From: Ridgeia piscesae
Lineage: Eukaryota > Annelida > Polychaeta > Sabellida > Siboglinidae
Assembly (NCBI GenBank): GCA_025642075.2
Contig: JAODUO010000481.1
Span: forward strand, 72,001 to 136,000
Reading direction: 5' to 3'
DNA length: 64,000 nucleotides
The translations under genes and the position numbers were made by a program. This document shows positions 1 through 36,510 of this stretch, piece after piece (positions within the stretch are counted from its first letter, which is position 1; every line of letters begins with the position of its first letter). The notes under the pieces were generated by a model, which worked only from the letters and a program-made list of their open reading frames with translations, did no database searches and was not told the origin of the DNA.

Positions 1-154
1 ACGTAATCAGCCGCAGTGGTCCGTGGCAGAGAGGGGACAGACGTAATCAGCCGCAGTGGTCCGTGGCAGAGAGGGGACAGACGTAATCAGCCGCAGTGGT
101 CCGTGGCAGAGAGGGGACAGACGTAATCAGCCGCAGTGGTCCGTGGCAGAGAGG
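1..154. repeat. 40-bp minisatellite, about 4 copies (array A)
   Basis: Near-perfect tandem repeat with a 40-bp period. The first three units are identical and the fourth breaks down after about 34 bases. It starts at the window edge, so the true length is unknown. It lies in the ERCC4 intron downstream of exon 20. Confidence 0.95.
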
Positions 155-171
155 GCAGGCACAACTCTCAC

Positions 172-24218
<24,047 letters not shown>

Positions 24219-24849
24219 TGTTATTAGACGCACACAGACAGACACACTGTTTGTCAGTCTACCTGTTCAGGTCATTGATCATTCCATGTGCTGAAAACCA
24301 ATACCATTTCAGAATTACCCCTGCAAATGTTTACAAAATCTAGATAACCATTATCAATTTGCTGTGAAAATATCTGCATAATTTTGTACATACATTTACA
24401 TGTGGAATACAGACATTAGTATTTTATATTGAGATCAGTGATAATGACTTGTTTTAAAAACGATTAGTAACTGAATGAGAATCTCAAGAAACTACCAAAT
24501 TCTTTTCTTAATGTATGTGGACTATTATGAAATGTTTAAAGTAAATAAAGTAAAAAATATACAGAATATCAAGCTTTATCAGTAACTGTAGGTACAGTTA
24601 TGACTATGTCACATACTTGGATACATATACAAGATATTATTTCTGATTTAGGTGTTCTACTTTACTTACATTGTTTCAATCTGACAAAATTATCACATGC
24701 TTGGACTAGACTAAATAAATGTGTACCTGTCTATGGGACTTACAGATGTTATGTCCCAAATCGCTTACCCCGGTATGTCCCAAATGTTGTGGATGATATA
24801 TCCCCAAAACAAAATACTAAGTAACATTTAAAATATGCAATGAACTCGA

Positions 24850-25487
24850 TGAGTCTGAATACCACCATGAAGTGAACAGGCTGGTGTCGTGGTGTGACAA
24901 TAACAACCTTTAATTGAATGCATCCAAAACTCGAGAGGTGATCGTAAATTTTAGGAAGAGGAAAACCCCACTTGCTCCCATTATTATTAATGGTGACTCT
25001 ATCGAAAGGGTGCACTGTTTCAAATTTCTAGGCACGATAATATCTAGTGACTTGGGTTGGGAAAATAACACAGATGCTGTTGTGAAAAAGTCTCAACAAA
25101 GGCTATTCTTCCTGCACCAAGTTGGCGCAGAAGAACAGCGTCGCCAACTAAAGAAGTTCTGGCTGAGGCTGGCAGTTCTATTATTCTGCTAATGACAGTA
25201 TTCTTGCATTCTCAATATGTGTATGGTTTGGCTGCATCAGCCAGCGCCAGAGAAGCAGGCTTGACACAGTGGTGAAAACAGCTTCCAAAATTGTTGGTAG
25301 TGAACTCACCTCTCTAACAGCTATATACAATAACAGATCAAAAAAAGAGCTGGTAATATTATCTCAGACCAAACATCAGGCAAACGTTTTAGAAGCATCC
25401 GTATGAAAACAAATCACTTTAGAAATAGTTTTTACCCCCATTCTGTAGCAGCCTTATCAGGAATGAAATATAGAATGTTGCGGTAAA
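24850..25487 (+). mobile_element. Non-LTR retrotransposon fragment (3' part of RT ORF, L2/Rex-like)
   Basis: Decayed reverse-transcriptase C-terminal region with a LNASKTREVIVNFRK segment, then IIINGDSIERVHCFKFLGT and, after stops and frame changes, FRNSFYPHSVAAL. It resembles the 3' half of the LINE at 34.8 kb but belongs to another family. Confidence 0.8.
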
Positions 25488-26024
25488 GACATTGGAAAGT
25501 TAACTTGGCTGTTTTCAACACTCTAGCGGAATTGTTCTTTTTCTGACGCTGGTTGGTGTGTCCGGACCGTATGCGTGTGGAGTGTAGGTGTACATGTTCT
25601 CAATCGATGGTACTGAACACCAATCTTCTCTTATTGTGAAATTTTAGCTTAACTTAATAATTCAATAAATATAATTTTAAACATAATTTTTAATATAATT
25701 AATATAAAAAAATTATTTAATTCAATTTCAGACATAAAAAACAATTGTAAATATAATTGTAAATGTCATTTTAGACCTCTTATAATATTTATTTGTGTAC
25801 TAACTTAAAATAATATTTTTAGAAGATAATTTATAATTTTAAAGTACATTTTATATATTTATATACTAGCTTAACACAAATTATTTTTGAAGAGATAATA
25901 TATTATTTTAAAAGATATCTGAGATGTGTTATATTATTTATTAGATCAAAATTAGATCATTTTAAAGAACATATTATGCACACTGTAGATTATATATTTA
26001 TTTGCCATATTTCATTTCATTGTA

Positions 26025-26045
26025 TATATATATATATATATACAT

Positions 26046-26079
<34 letters not shown>

Positions 26080-26081
26080 AT
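26025..26081. repeat. (TA)n microsatellite
   Basis: TA run interrupted by a TACATACATACATG segment. Confidence 0.95.
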
Positions 26082-26439
26082 TTAGGCACTATGTGAGTTC
26101 ATACCAGACTACATTCCAATTTAACATGTAATACATGTTGAAAATCGCCATAAAGCTTTACTATTATTAGTATGTCTTGATATGTTCTACAAAGAGTGCC
26201 AACATTAGTGCGAATATATCAACAAATTGATGTTAAAACAAAAGTGCAAAAATAACATAAAAACCTAATAATAAAATTAGGACATATCGTCTAGGTCTAG
26301 ACTAGGACATATGTGACTTGGTCTGGGGATAAAAAGTCCATACACCATCTGTGGCTGTGTTGATAGTTGATACTATTAGTATCAACACAGTAGCCCAACT
26401 GAAATTATGCAACAATTGAAATGGTAGTCCTTAGAACAC

Positions 26440-26720
26440 TGCAGACACCCAGCTAGGCTCACTATGATGTATAAAATCCAACATGGCTTAGTTTACATCC
26501 CTCTCAGCAAATACACCCAGCCAGCGCGTACCCACTGTGCCACAGAACATCTAGGCTAGCCGCTGGGTGTAAAGGGCACCCCTTACAACTCATGGTTCAA
26601 CCCTCCCAGATAGTGACCTATAAACATTCTTTCTTCATAAGCACATGTGAAGGGCTTAGCAAGCACGATCAGAGTCCCCATCCACATCACATGTATACTA
26701 TTTTTAATCTGACAGTGCCA
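26440..26720 (+). mobile_element. Degenerate LINE reverse-transcriptase 3' fragment
   Basis: Reads MMYKIQHGLVYIPLSKYTQP and, after frame breaks, VQPSQIVTYKHSFF, resembling the conserved end of many invertebrate non-LTR RT proteins. Many stops. Confidence 0.5.
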
Positions 26721-28298
26721 GCTTCACACACACACTGCCTTCAGCTTGAGCCTTGACTAATATTGTGTCGTTTGTTTTGCCCTTGTTTTGTGTTGTTGTT
26801 AGCATCGTCAGTGATTAAACACAACGGCTAACTAAAACATTATGCAAAGAACTACATCTGACATGCGGTTAGCAAACATTGCTACAGCTAAACAACAGCA
26901 GTATCCAAAAGTGAACAATAATTGTCTATCTTACTGGCTTTCACATGTTTATGGACGTCGCCATGTTGCTTTACTTGCTTGATTAAAAACGATGATCTGG
27001 ATATGCCGTCAACGGAAACACATTTGGACAGTTATAATAAAATAAAATAAAAAAATTTTCAACAGTTTAGTAATTTTCACAATTAGACAGTTTATCTGTT
27101 ATTTATTGATCTCTTGGTCATCTAAAGACCGGCTTATGTTGAACAAGAAAAATTATGTTGGGATTTTCCTGTTAGCCTGTTCCGTGAATATTACTGTTCG
27201 CCAAGTTCACGGTTTGACGAAGATCGTGTGTATTTCGTTGTGTGTTGTCAACTACAAAACACGTTTCATTCATTGCTGTCAGTTATTGTTTTCAGGTAAT
27301 TTAAGTAATGAACAATTGCGTCGTGTGACTTTATTATTCGTAGCATGCGAACGGGACCAGTTGTAGCAATAAGGCTTAACATATGCTGTTTAACTTAGTT
27401 TGTGGGCGATATTATGTGGCATATGTCTATACTTTAGCGGTAATAGCTAACGGTCGTTTTGCGTCGCAAATACATCGGTTGTGGTTATTCTAAATGTTAT
27501 GGCTTGTTTTAAGCGCATCTGTTAATACCACAAGACTGTAATATTGTATATGAAATTGAATAACCACACGAGCTACAAGTTAGAAACTTATTTTGGCGTC
27601 GCCAGACGAACGATTAACTTTGAAGATAAAACGGTGGGAGAGAGGCAGATGCGATCGTTTTTATTAGGAAATAATCTTGTACTGCACAAGTTATATCTGT
27701 TATAACAAACTGATTGCATAAATATTAATAGCCGTGTTAACACAAATTGCGTCACCATAGCCGCTGCGTAGGCGTAGTTTATTGTGACTATTGTCACTGT
27801 CACTGAGCCTGGGCTGAGGTCCTCATGTCACTCGTCAGGCGCAGCCAGTTGAAAGAAAAGCAGGATAGTAACAACCAAAATCATAACTTAACATAGTTAC
27901 AACCTTTAATTAAAACAGCAACCAAACAAGCTGTAACATTCCATCAAACCCTCTGGTATGTGCTTTAGATTTGAGCAATGGCTGAACTAGTCTTTTAAAC
28001 ATACTAGTAAAACTTCCTACTAGCAGGTAATACTACTCCATCAGTCATCATTCATGTATGTTGGGTAGCTCATGTTTATTTAGAGGTTGAGTCAAGCTGT
28101 GACTGTCATGTGATATGATTATTCATTTGTTATGAGAGTCATGACATGTTCCAGGTTGATTATTCAGTTCAAATAGCAATGTGAACTTCTAGATGTAGCA
28201 CAGAAGGCTTAATGAACTTTTTAAGGATATAGGCACTATAGAAGTTTACAATTATTATAAATATATTGAATTGCCTGTTTTCTAGTTGATGACACAGC

Positions 28299-28414
28299 AT
28301 GGGTCGGCGGAAGAAGGCCAGCAAGCCTCCACCAAAAAGGAAGATCCTGGAGCCATTAGATACCATGTTCAATTGCCCTTTCTGTAACCATGAGAAATCA
28401 TGTGACGTGAAACT
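28299..28414 (+). CDS. ELOF1: ELOF1 coding exon 1 (residues 1-39)
   Basis: From ATG through [14 protein letters not shown], phase 2, donor GTGAGT. A good acceptor (TGTTTTCTAG) ends at 28285, only 13 nt before the ATG, so an upstream non-coding exon is likely. Confidence 0.97.
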
Positions 28415-31186
28415 GTGAGTACTTAGGAAACATGTATGGAGTGAATGGGTTCACTTAATATGTTCAGCTGTTAGCAGGATTCGGTTTTAAGGTATAACTT
28501 CTGTCATCCAAGACAGATTACAAACATATTGTATTCAATAATCTGTCTTGAAATCTGACAATCCATAAAATTCATGTAAAATGAAAACAAAAACTATTCA
28601 GCAATGTTTGCTTATTATATTGCTTATTATTATATATTACTTAAAACATTTGCAGAATTGCTCAATTCTGTGCTTAACAGACGACTGTGCTAGGGTGCTT
28701 GGAGTAGCAGCATATTTTAGTTAATCAATCATTTAATCAGGGATCAAAGATGCTGATTCCCACATTCATGTGTACACATGTCTTTTAGACTTAGTGTAAC
28801 ACCAACAGGTGACAAAGAAGGCAGGTGTATGCACGTTTATCATACCATAGTTGACTTTTGTCTTTATGTAAAATTGGAGTGGGAATTGAACAATCATAGA
28901 AGGAAAAAAGAATTGAAAAGGGGGAATTTGAGTTTAATCAAAAGGATATGGAACAGGCACTAGAATTGATTTAGACAATTACAATGTAGTCCTGATCAGG
29001 GACTACATTGTAATGTTTTTAATTCTGTATAGATGCTGTGCTTTACGGGAACTGCAGTAGCATGATGCCATGAATATTGTTCAGCTACATGATAATTACA
29101 ATAGATTAAGTACAGTTGCGCCTCAGTATAACGCGGTAGTTCGGGTCCACGGAATGGAACCACGTTACAAATGAGGCGTGTTATACATTCTATTCCGCCA
29201 GGGGTGCCACCCTCCCCCCCAAAAAAAACCCCAGCAACCGAAGCCAATGTGCTCTATGTGTGATTTATAAAACTAATTGACGTTAACAACCAACGTATAT
29301 TGTGAATTGAGTAAAACTTGCGAATGGTCTACAGTTTTTAAATAAATTCAGAGCCAATAACACGAACTGAGGGATAATACAGTACTGCTGTCATGATCTA
29401 AAATAACCTTGAACTCAGCAGTCGAAACAAACAAATGAATTGACATGTTGCCAAAGTTGGTCAAATATTAATACCTATACTAGTTACGCTCACTATTGGC
29501 TTGATTTCATCTTTCAATCAATCCCAAAATATAAATTTAGATCGCACATTTACCGTGCCGATTTATAATGCAATTCACCGTGGTTTGAGGCTACTGCGGT
29601 TACTATGCAGTTGACGAATTTGTATATTTGCACACAAGTAAATGTATTTTAGTAGACATAGTGAAAACATAACAACTGTTAGCCTGCCATTTCAGTATCA
29701 TATTGTTCATCACCGTCTGATTTGTAAGCAATTTAATTGCCATTTACAAGCCGGCGAAGGCACCCGTTCGCAGAAACACTGCAAACTGGCAGGAGCCAAA
29801 CGATATCGGCGCAAACAAACAATGCTTTGCACCTAATTTACTGTGCCTAAAGTTAATTAAATGCAATCAAAGGAATTGGTTATGTTTTAAACAAACACTT
29901 AAGAAATCACTACAGAAACCAAGCGCTAGTTACACAATAGATTGGTTTGAAAAATGATCGGATTGGTGCCGCGAAGCTGACAGCAGAGAAGAAGCCAGAG
30001 GCACAACAAACAATGAACTCAGCAACGCTGTTGTACTTCTATGTTAAATTTCATTTAAATCTTTAAATTGTTTCTAGATATACCTGTACAAGACAAGCAT
30101 TAGGACTTCTTAAAATAAGTGACAGCTAATTACAGCAGTATTGTTAGCTGCGGCACCCATTTTTTCCCTGGCGGCAGAAATTCGGGGTCCATGATTGACC
30201 GTGTTATATCCAATTCGCGTTATAACGAGGCGCATTATGATGAGGCGCAACTATACAACATAACTACAGCAGTTTGCAGGTGACTCAACCATGGTATTAA
30301 CCTATCCAAATGTTGAACATTGTATTATTTGTTAGTAACATGGCTTTTTGTAAATGTAACGTTTTTCATGGCAGGGATCGGACCCGAAACACCGGATTCA
30401 TCACTTGTCGAGTTTGCCTGGAAGATTTTCAAACAGCCATCACCTGTATCCTTTTGTTTGTGGCGCCAGTGATTCAGTGAGAAGGAGCCTGACCACTAGA
30501 CCTGACCTGTTCTAGTGGTCAGTCATCACAACAAATAGACAATGCAGTGCATTTACTTATACATGTAGATCTGTATTATAAAGAAGTTTTTACGTTGTTT
30601 AGAAGGTTCTGTGCGTTCATAAAATCATATTTATATAAACAGTATGCTAGAGGTGCAACTGAAAGCTATGTTTGGGTTGTGAATTTGGTATGTGTCTATT
30701 ATGAAGATTGTAATGTGGTTTGATAAGAGTAGTTAATTAATCAACAGTGGTAGTCTTCAAGAATACACACATTGATACTTCACCATACTGCAGTTTGTAA
30801 CATCACTGCTAAATCAATAAGTAAATTAATTAGTAAGCTAAATAATCAATTAATACTAAATAAAAGCATTTTGTTATGGATGGTGGGCCTTGGTGGCACC
30901 ATCTGACATTTTGTTACATAGTAAAAACAAAAACAAATGATTTTTTTTTAATCATCCTTTAACTAAGTACAGTGTGTATAAAGACACAAATCTTTCCAAC
31001 TATTATTATTGTTATACTGGTTTCATCAAACAGACTACTATGGCTTGATTGGGCAGACAAATATTTGTAATGTACTGACAAGACTGAACCTGAACTGGTG
31101 TTTATCTTAACCTCTGCACAGATTTGTCAGAAGCGATAGATGTCTACAGCGACTGGATAGATGCGTGTGAAAATGCCAACAACTAG
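28299..31186 (+). CDS. ELOF1: ELOF1, transcription elongation factor 1 homolog (gene span)
   Basis: ELOF1 (yeast Elf1) is a small zinc-binding factor that travels with RNA polymerase II and promotes transcription-coupled repair. Three exons join in phase to 83 codons, the same length as human ELOF1. The N-terminus is the basic [15 protein letters not shown] tail. The zinc ligands are Cys26, Cys29, Cys50 and Cys53, and the C-terminus [15 protein letters not shown] is nearly identical to human. It lies head-to-head with ERCC4. Confidence 0.98.
29113..30253 (-). mobile_element. Non-autonomous DNA-transposon-like element, copy 2, in ELOF1 intron 1
   Basis: Both ends carry inverted GCGCCTC/TATAACGCG motifs: CAGTTGCGCCTCAGTATAAC on the left, with GAGGCGCAACTA closing the right. 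Most of it matches 11826-12664 in reverse. The right 370 bp are absent from copy 1. No open frame of note. Confidence 0.8.
30375..30445 (+). CDS. ELOF1: ELOF1 exon 2 (residues 39-63)
   Basis: Reads [20 protein letters not shown], carrying the second CxxC pair. Acceptor TGGCAG, donor GTATCC, ends phase 1. Confidence 0.97.
31122..31186 (+). CDS. ELOF1: ELOF1 exon 3 (residues 63-83 and stop)
   Basis: Reads [20 protein letters not shown] then TAG. Acceptor CTGCACAG. Confidence 0.97.
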
Positions 31187-31314
31187 CACCAAACCACACC
31201 ATTCCAAGTGCTGCATCTGGCGAGCCTGTTGATGGACTAGACTGGCTGTATAAACTGCTCATATTGTATTATCTATTATGGTACTTATTTTAAGTATTAG
31301 AGATTGGGGTATTG

Positions 31315-31320
31315 AATAAA
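31315..31320 (+). terminator. Candidate ELOF1 poly(A) signal
   Basis: AATAAA 129 nt past the ELOF1 stop codon. Further AATAAA motifs occur after 32080, so the choice is not certain. Confidence 0.5.
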
Positions 31321-31740
31321 ACTCAAACACCGGGTTTGATTTATGTATATTTTTGATTCTCTTATCTCGATCTTGGGCTAATGCAGGAGTGATTAGATTG
31401 GCAACAGGTTGAAGATGACTCTTGTGGAAGTCTACTTTGTCAATCAAATGTTATTCACAATATATTAACATTATTGAATTGAAAATATTAGTTTGTCACT
31501 GGTGGTTGAATTATTGTCTTTTGGACCACACTGGCAGGGTAAACCACAGTAAATCATAGTCTGCCAAGGGGTGATTCATGTCAAGATGGGGTGTTTTTTT
31601 ATGTACCTTGGCAGCATCTTTTTCCACTTGTCTTACCCCAGTTGAGTCTTACCCCTATCTCTCACACACCATTAAAAAAAAATTATTTACCCATTTCTCC
31701 AGTAATTAGGGTGTGAGATGCATGTATACATATCAAGATA

Positions 31741-31815
31741 TATGTGTCACTGCACGATATCTTGATACCTATGCCAGTGCACGATATCTTGATACCTATG
31801 CCAGTGCATGATATC
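31741..31815. repeat. Short tandem repeat, about 29-bp unit, 2.5 copies
   Basis: CACGATATCTTGATACCTAT followed by GCCAGTG recurs, and the third copy decays. Confidence 0.8.
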
Positions 31816-31929
31816 GATGGTGATATTTGGTCAGTGTACAATATCTGTTGTGATATGTCACCATAAAATTATCTGTCATGATACTTAAAATTACTTGCCG
31901 TGATACGAGTATTGCAATACATAACAATA

Positions 31930-33700
31930 TATATATATAGGCTAGTTTAAAAACATAGGTATTCTAGTACCTATTGGGGCCATTATTATAATTTTGGTTG
32001 ATATTTTCATTCTTACAGTGTTTGATCTATCCCCAGATGTTTTTGCCTTTATATTTTATCACTTGGGTATTTAGCTGTAAAATAAAAATAAAAAATTCTT
32101 GCAATTGTTTGTATTCCACAGACTGCAAGAGCTTTACAATGTTTCCTCTTGTTGAATATTGGTGTCGTTTTTGATTTGTTGTTAAAATGAAAATAAAATT
32201 TAAAAGTGACCCTTTTCAGAAGAAAAAGGTTATGTTGGCTCTTATCATTTTGATTATAATAAAAAGTGATAAGAAAATGACAACTATTTTTGGGTGCATG
32301 TCAAAATTAGGCTGATGCAACATAATACCAGGGTCACTGTGCCATGTGTGTATGTGGTTATCCAAAAATGTGTTTCATGGTAGTTTTGTGGTATAACTAG
32401 CATTGAAAATTGCATAGACTTGCAATGTATTTGGGCTCAAATATGCTTGAAAAGATAATACTTGATAATCGCATGAGCCCATTGACTTCATGATTTTGGC
32501 TTGTTACAAATGCGTTCTTTTGACACCTTTCAACATGATAGTAGTGAGTAAAATATTTCCACATATCACAATTTTGTCATTTGAATCATGTGATTGTTAT
32601 GTGATGCAAGTGGGAAGATATGTCGTTACAGGATTCTTCCTATTCACACTGCTAGACATCAACAAATTCTATCTATGTCAATCGTTTTACAAATGTCATA
32701 TTTTGCTGCTGTTTAAAATGAATCGTGTCTTCACAGAGTGTAAAAATCCAATAATGCTCAGTTTGAAGACATTGATCAGTGGTGAGATCTTATGGGTTAG
32801 TGTGCAACATAGAACTTATTGTCACCATGTTACATACACTGTCAAAATGGAACACAACGTTTGCTCACATTTAAATTTATGTGTCATTTCAAAAATGTGT
32901 TGTGAAGTTTTTAATCTCAAAGACACAAAACTATTGACATGTCTCATATATTGACATATTATTAATTTTCACCTACATTATCATGTATATTATAAAGTTT
33001 AACTCATTTCACAATATGACATTTAGCTTCTGGAAACCTGAAATGTTTGGTCATCCTAACTGTATACGTGACCTGTGAGGCTTAGCAACCATAATTATTG
33101 TAGTGATTACTTTGTTAGAACAGCATGTCAGGGCAGCATGACATTTTGCTGCAAACTGTTCTCACGCAAAACGGCACAAGAGTACAACTGAATGTGACAC
33201 AGTGATATTTTAACATTTGTGATGGCCATTTTCATAAGTTTGATCTCATGGTTGCTAGGCAGCAAGTCTTGTAATGCATGTTTCGGTTGACCTGCCCATT
33301 TGTCAGCAGTTAACATATCATGACTATTCATACACACATGCCGTATATACTTTTATTGTTTAACTTCATGTCATAATCCTGTTGATCTCGCTACTGGGAA
33401 CTGTTAACCAAGGTAAAGTTCATTGTTTGTGTGAATGATGCAGTTATTTGTTAAAAACTAATTGGACTGTAAACGTGTGAATTTGAGATTCACAGGCACA
33501 TTTTGTCGATTAAATGGACCTGTGCAAAAGCAGAATTAAATATACTGTACCGTAAAATATCAGTATGACTTCATTATACTTACAACACTTTTTGTGCAGG
33601 TTTATGGTGATATACTAAAACTTAAAGAAATTTCTTGAATGGAGATGTTTCAGTTTCTTGGTTAACCGTATCACAATGAATTTACCTGTCTAGAAACGTT
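31930..33700. other. Intergenic AT-rich region
   Basis: No recognisable gene. A 154-codon open frame (32490-32954, plus) has low complexity, Cys/Phe/Leu-rich content and no motif I recognise, so I do not call it a gene. Confidence 0.4.
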
Positions 33701-33725
33701 TTAGTTTTCTCTATCTTGTGGTCAT

Positions 33726-33767
33726 ATCTCATGGCCTTCTTCCACATACAGAAGAAGGCCATGAGAT
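33726..33767. repeat. Perfect 16-bp hairpin with 10-nt loop
   Basis: ATCTCATGGCCTTCTT (33726-33741) is exactly inverted at 33752-33767. The candidate acceptor AG lies in the loop. Confidence 0.9.
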
Positions 33768-33810
33768 GCGACCGAAAGGTACGGGACAAGTTCAAAAAAA
33801 ACTTGAGAGG
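33752..33810 (+). other. Candidate orphan internal exon
   Basis: A pyrimidine-rich CCTTCTTCCACATACAG acceptor precedes a frame reading KKAMRCDRKVRDKFKKNLR, ended by a consensus AG|GTAAGT donor at 33811. The basic, helix-like peptide is not recognised, and no neighbouring exons were found. It may be chance. Confidence 0.3.
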
Positions 33811-34479
33811 TAAGTATATTTCTCTGAACACCAATGCCTGCTATAAGGTATTGTTTTTTCAGTGATGCTTTTGTTTGGCATCAGAAATGATGCAATATCC
33901 GATATGTGTATAATAATTAGGTAAATTCTACTGCGCATAAATCATTAGAAACCAAGCTCAGAGACGCATCACCCAAAAGGGTTGTTCGATGTCTTTAAAT
34001 GACGGCAGAATTTACCAATATTGTCAACTTATTTAAAACTAGAAGGGAGCATATTCCAAAGAGTAGGCGCACCCACATCAAAAGCCCTAGTACCGAGACT
34101 AGTATGGTTACAGCTGGGTGATAGAACCGTCCACTGTCCAGCCATCACTCCCTAGCTGGATGACTTCAGTCACCACAGTTATTACCTTAGACGACAACTG
34201 GACTTCGCAGGAAACTAGCTGAGGATATTCGTTGTAACTGTCTCATAGCTTTTCTTATGAGAACAAATGCTTTTCTAGCAAAGGTTTATAAAACTATTTT
34301 CCAATGCTTTATTGAAAAGTGCAAGGTGCATGCCACGTGGTCTGCAGAAGCAACCCACCAGCTGACGGACGTCTGTGTTGAACAACTGTGCAAGAGAACG
34401 GACATGCGACAACCAACATTGGATGTCCAGGGTGTCTATTGCTGGAATGACATATGCCACCACACTCGGTCGACATGAA

Positions 34480-34850
34480 ATTTGCATCTCGCTAACTTTA
34501 TAGAAAAATGCCTGGAACAGAGTTGCGATATGCAAATGTGTCGATCTGACCAAAGTCTTTGACACGACGAGCCACGATAGTCTCTGAAAAATACTACAAA
34601 GTTGGTTTGTATCTGACAAGTTCATCACCGTTGTTAGATAGTTTCACGAGGACATGCCAGTTCAGTATTTGGATGATAGCGATGCCCCTGCTACTTTCCG
34701 GTTAACAAGGGTCTATGCTTCGACCTACTCTGTTCAAGCATGATGTTCACGGCCATGCTGTCCATTGCCTTCATATGGGGCGATGATGAAACCATGTCAG
34801 CTACTGCACTGATGGAGGGACATTTAACTTGGGGAGACTTCAGGTGATGA
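34480..34850 (+). mobile_element. Decayed Nimb/I-type LINE reverse-transcriptase fragment
   Basis: Frame-broken remnants of the RT region common in invertebrates: KFASR, GTELRYAN, DLTKVFDT, YLDDSDASATFRLT and FNLGRLQ, in the expected order with stops and indels. It is interrupted at its right end by the LINE at about 34855. Confidence 0.65.
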
Positions 34851-36352
34851 CATTGAAATTTGCTTCAGACTTAAATTTGTTTTATAACAGATTTGACAGC
34901 CATGATTTTTCTATTGAGTGTGAGTCGCTCCTAGCTGCTGGCCCTTTACCCGTACCAGGTGATATTGACATTTCTACCGTGGATGTCACAAATCAATTCA
35001 AAAAGTGTAAGGCTAATAAAGCTCCTGGTCCAGATGGCATTCCAGGCCGCTTACTTAAAGAGTGTGCAATTGAGTTAGGTCCGGTATTTCAGCCACTGTT
35101 TAAACAGTCTGTGGATATAGGTGTGATTCCAACCATCTGGAAAACGTCTGTAGTGGTACCCGTCCCTAAAATGTCATTACCGTCAGAGTTAAACCACTTC
35201 AGACCTGTGGCCCTAACGTCCATCGTCATGAAATGTTTTGAAAGACTGATTTTGTCTCACATTCTCCCACATGTTCAATCTCAACTGGACCCATATCAAT
35301 TCGCTTACCGTTCCAGAAGAGGCACTGACGATGCAATAGCTTGCCTTTTACACAAACTATTTGAACACATGGAGACAGCTGGCAACTATGCTCGAATCTT
35401 ATTTATAGATTTCAGTTCAGCATTTAACACAATACAAAGGCATGTCATGATTGATAAACTACAGAAACTAGAAGTTCCAGCCGCACTTGTTCACTGGGTT
35501 TTCAATTTCTTAAGTAATCGCCCGCAGTGTGTTCGAGTGGGTGACATAAAGTCACCAGTGCTTGTTAGCAACACAGGTGCGCCTCAGGGTTGTGTACTGA
35601 GTCCATTTTTGTACACCTTGTATACAAATGACTGTCGTAGTGTTGACTCATCTACCCAATTTGTGAGGTTTTCTGATGATACAGCCATGCTCGCTCTTTT
35701 GAATGATTTTGCCTCATACCAGTCATATCTTTCTTCAGTGGTACGTTTCTCTAGTTGGTGCAGTAACAATTTTCTGCATCTGAATGTTTCCAAAACGAAA
35801 GAAATGTGCATCGACTTCCGTCGTAATAGAACTGTCATTAGTCCTATTGTCATCAACGGTGAACCTGTGGAACAGGTTGATTCATTCAAATACCTCGGTG
35901 TTATATTAGATGAAAAATTGTCATTTACAGAGCATGTTACAGCCGTGCAAAAGAAGTCTCAGCAGCGACTGCACGTTCTTCGAAAGTTACGAGCTTTCTA
36001 TGTTGATCCACTACTTCTTCTACGCCTTTACCGTAGCATAATTGAGCCTCTCTTAACCTACTGCACCATTTGTTACTACCCTGCTCTTTCTGTGAAAAAC
36101 CGTAACAGGCTTCTGAAAATCTCACATGTTTCTGCCAAGATCATTGGTTTATCTACACCAAAGCTCTCCGAAATAATCGACCATGCAATTTTGAAGAAAG
36201 CTCGAGCTGTCGCTACTGAGTCTGATCACCCGCTCTCTACGTTCTTCCATGTACTTCCGTCTCAAAGGAGATACCGTTGTATAAAATGTAAAACATGTCG
36301 CTATAGCAGGAGTTTTGTGCCGGTGGTCATTAGAATGTTGAATGCTAAATGA
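34829..36352 (+). CDS. LINE reverse-transcriptase ORF
   Basis: 507-codon frame with the ordered RT motifs: NKAPGPDGIPGRLLKE, HFRPVALTSIVMKCFERLIL, ILFIDFSSAFNTI, TGAPQGCVLSPFLYTLYTND and the catalytic FSDD (35671-35682). It is followed by a LNVSKTKEM...FKYLGV thumb region and a Cys-containing C-terminus. The first dozen codons come from the older flanking repeat, not the element. The frame is uninterrupted, suggesting a fairly recent insertion. Confidence 0.9.
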   Translation: MGRLQVMTLKFASDLNLFYNRFDSHDFSIECESLLAAGPLPVPGDIDISTVDVTNQFKKCKANKAPGPDGIPGRLLKECAIELGPVFQPLFKQSVDIGVIPTIWKTSVVVPVPKMSLPSELNHFRPVALTSIVMKCFERLILSHILPHVQSQLDPYQFAYRSRRGTDDAIACLLHKLFEHMETAGNYARILFIDFSSAFNTIQRHVMIDKLQKLEVPAALVHWVFNFLSNRPQCVRVGDIKSPVLVSNTGAPQGCVLSPFLYTLYTNDCRSVDSSTQFVRFSDDTAMLALLNDFASYQSYLSSVVRFSSWCSNNFLHLNVSKTKEMCIDFRRNRTVISPIVINGEPVEQVDSFKYLGVILDEKLSFTEHVTAVQKKSQQRLHVLRKLRAFYVDPLLLLRLYRSIIEPLLTYCTICYYPALSVKNRNRLLKISHVSAKIIGLSTPKLSEIIDHAILKKARAVATESDHPLSTFFHVLPSQRRYRCIKCKTCRYSRSFVPVVIRMLNAK

Positions 36353-36510
36353 GTCATATTGATGTCACCCGATTGAATTGTTCTTGTAGTGTATACATCT
36401 GGAAATTCATTTGCATTTTGTTGAGACCATCCCATATATTTTAGATGTGATCATGAGTTGTAAAATGCATATCCTTTTTAAGGACAATAAAGTAAAGTGA
36501 AGTGAAGTGA
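34855..36510 (+). mobile_element. 5'-truncated non-LTR retrotransposon (L2/Rex-like)
   Basis: Contains one intact RT ORF, and ends with AAAGTGAAGTGAAGTGA after GGACAATAAAG. It has no endonuclease domain, so it is 5' truncated. It interrupts a sequence whose uninterrupted relative is at 41387-41470. Confidence 0.9.

Larger units (their letters stand above)
24219..28285. other. Divergent intergenic region between ERCC4 and ELOF1
   Basis: About 4.1 kb separating the two start codons. It holds two LINE fragments (24850-25487, 26440-26720) and a TA microsatellite (26025-26081). The 27100-27850 part has noticeably more CpG than its flanks, so ELOF1 promoter and first non-coding exon may lie there. 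No clear TATA box or defined transcription start could be assigned. Confidence 0.5.

Noticed and set aside
27106..27366. 86-codon open frame upstream of ELOF1
   Set aside because: No homology recognised; it lies in the likely ELOF1 promoter or 5' region.
32490..32954. 154-codon plus-strand open frame as a gene
   Set aside because: Biased composition, no motif, no splice or promoter context; AT-rich intergenic sequence yields such frames by chance.
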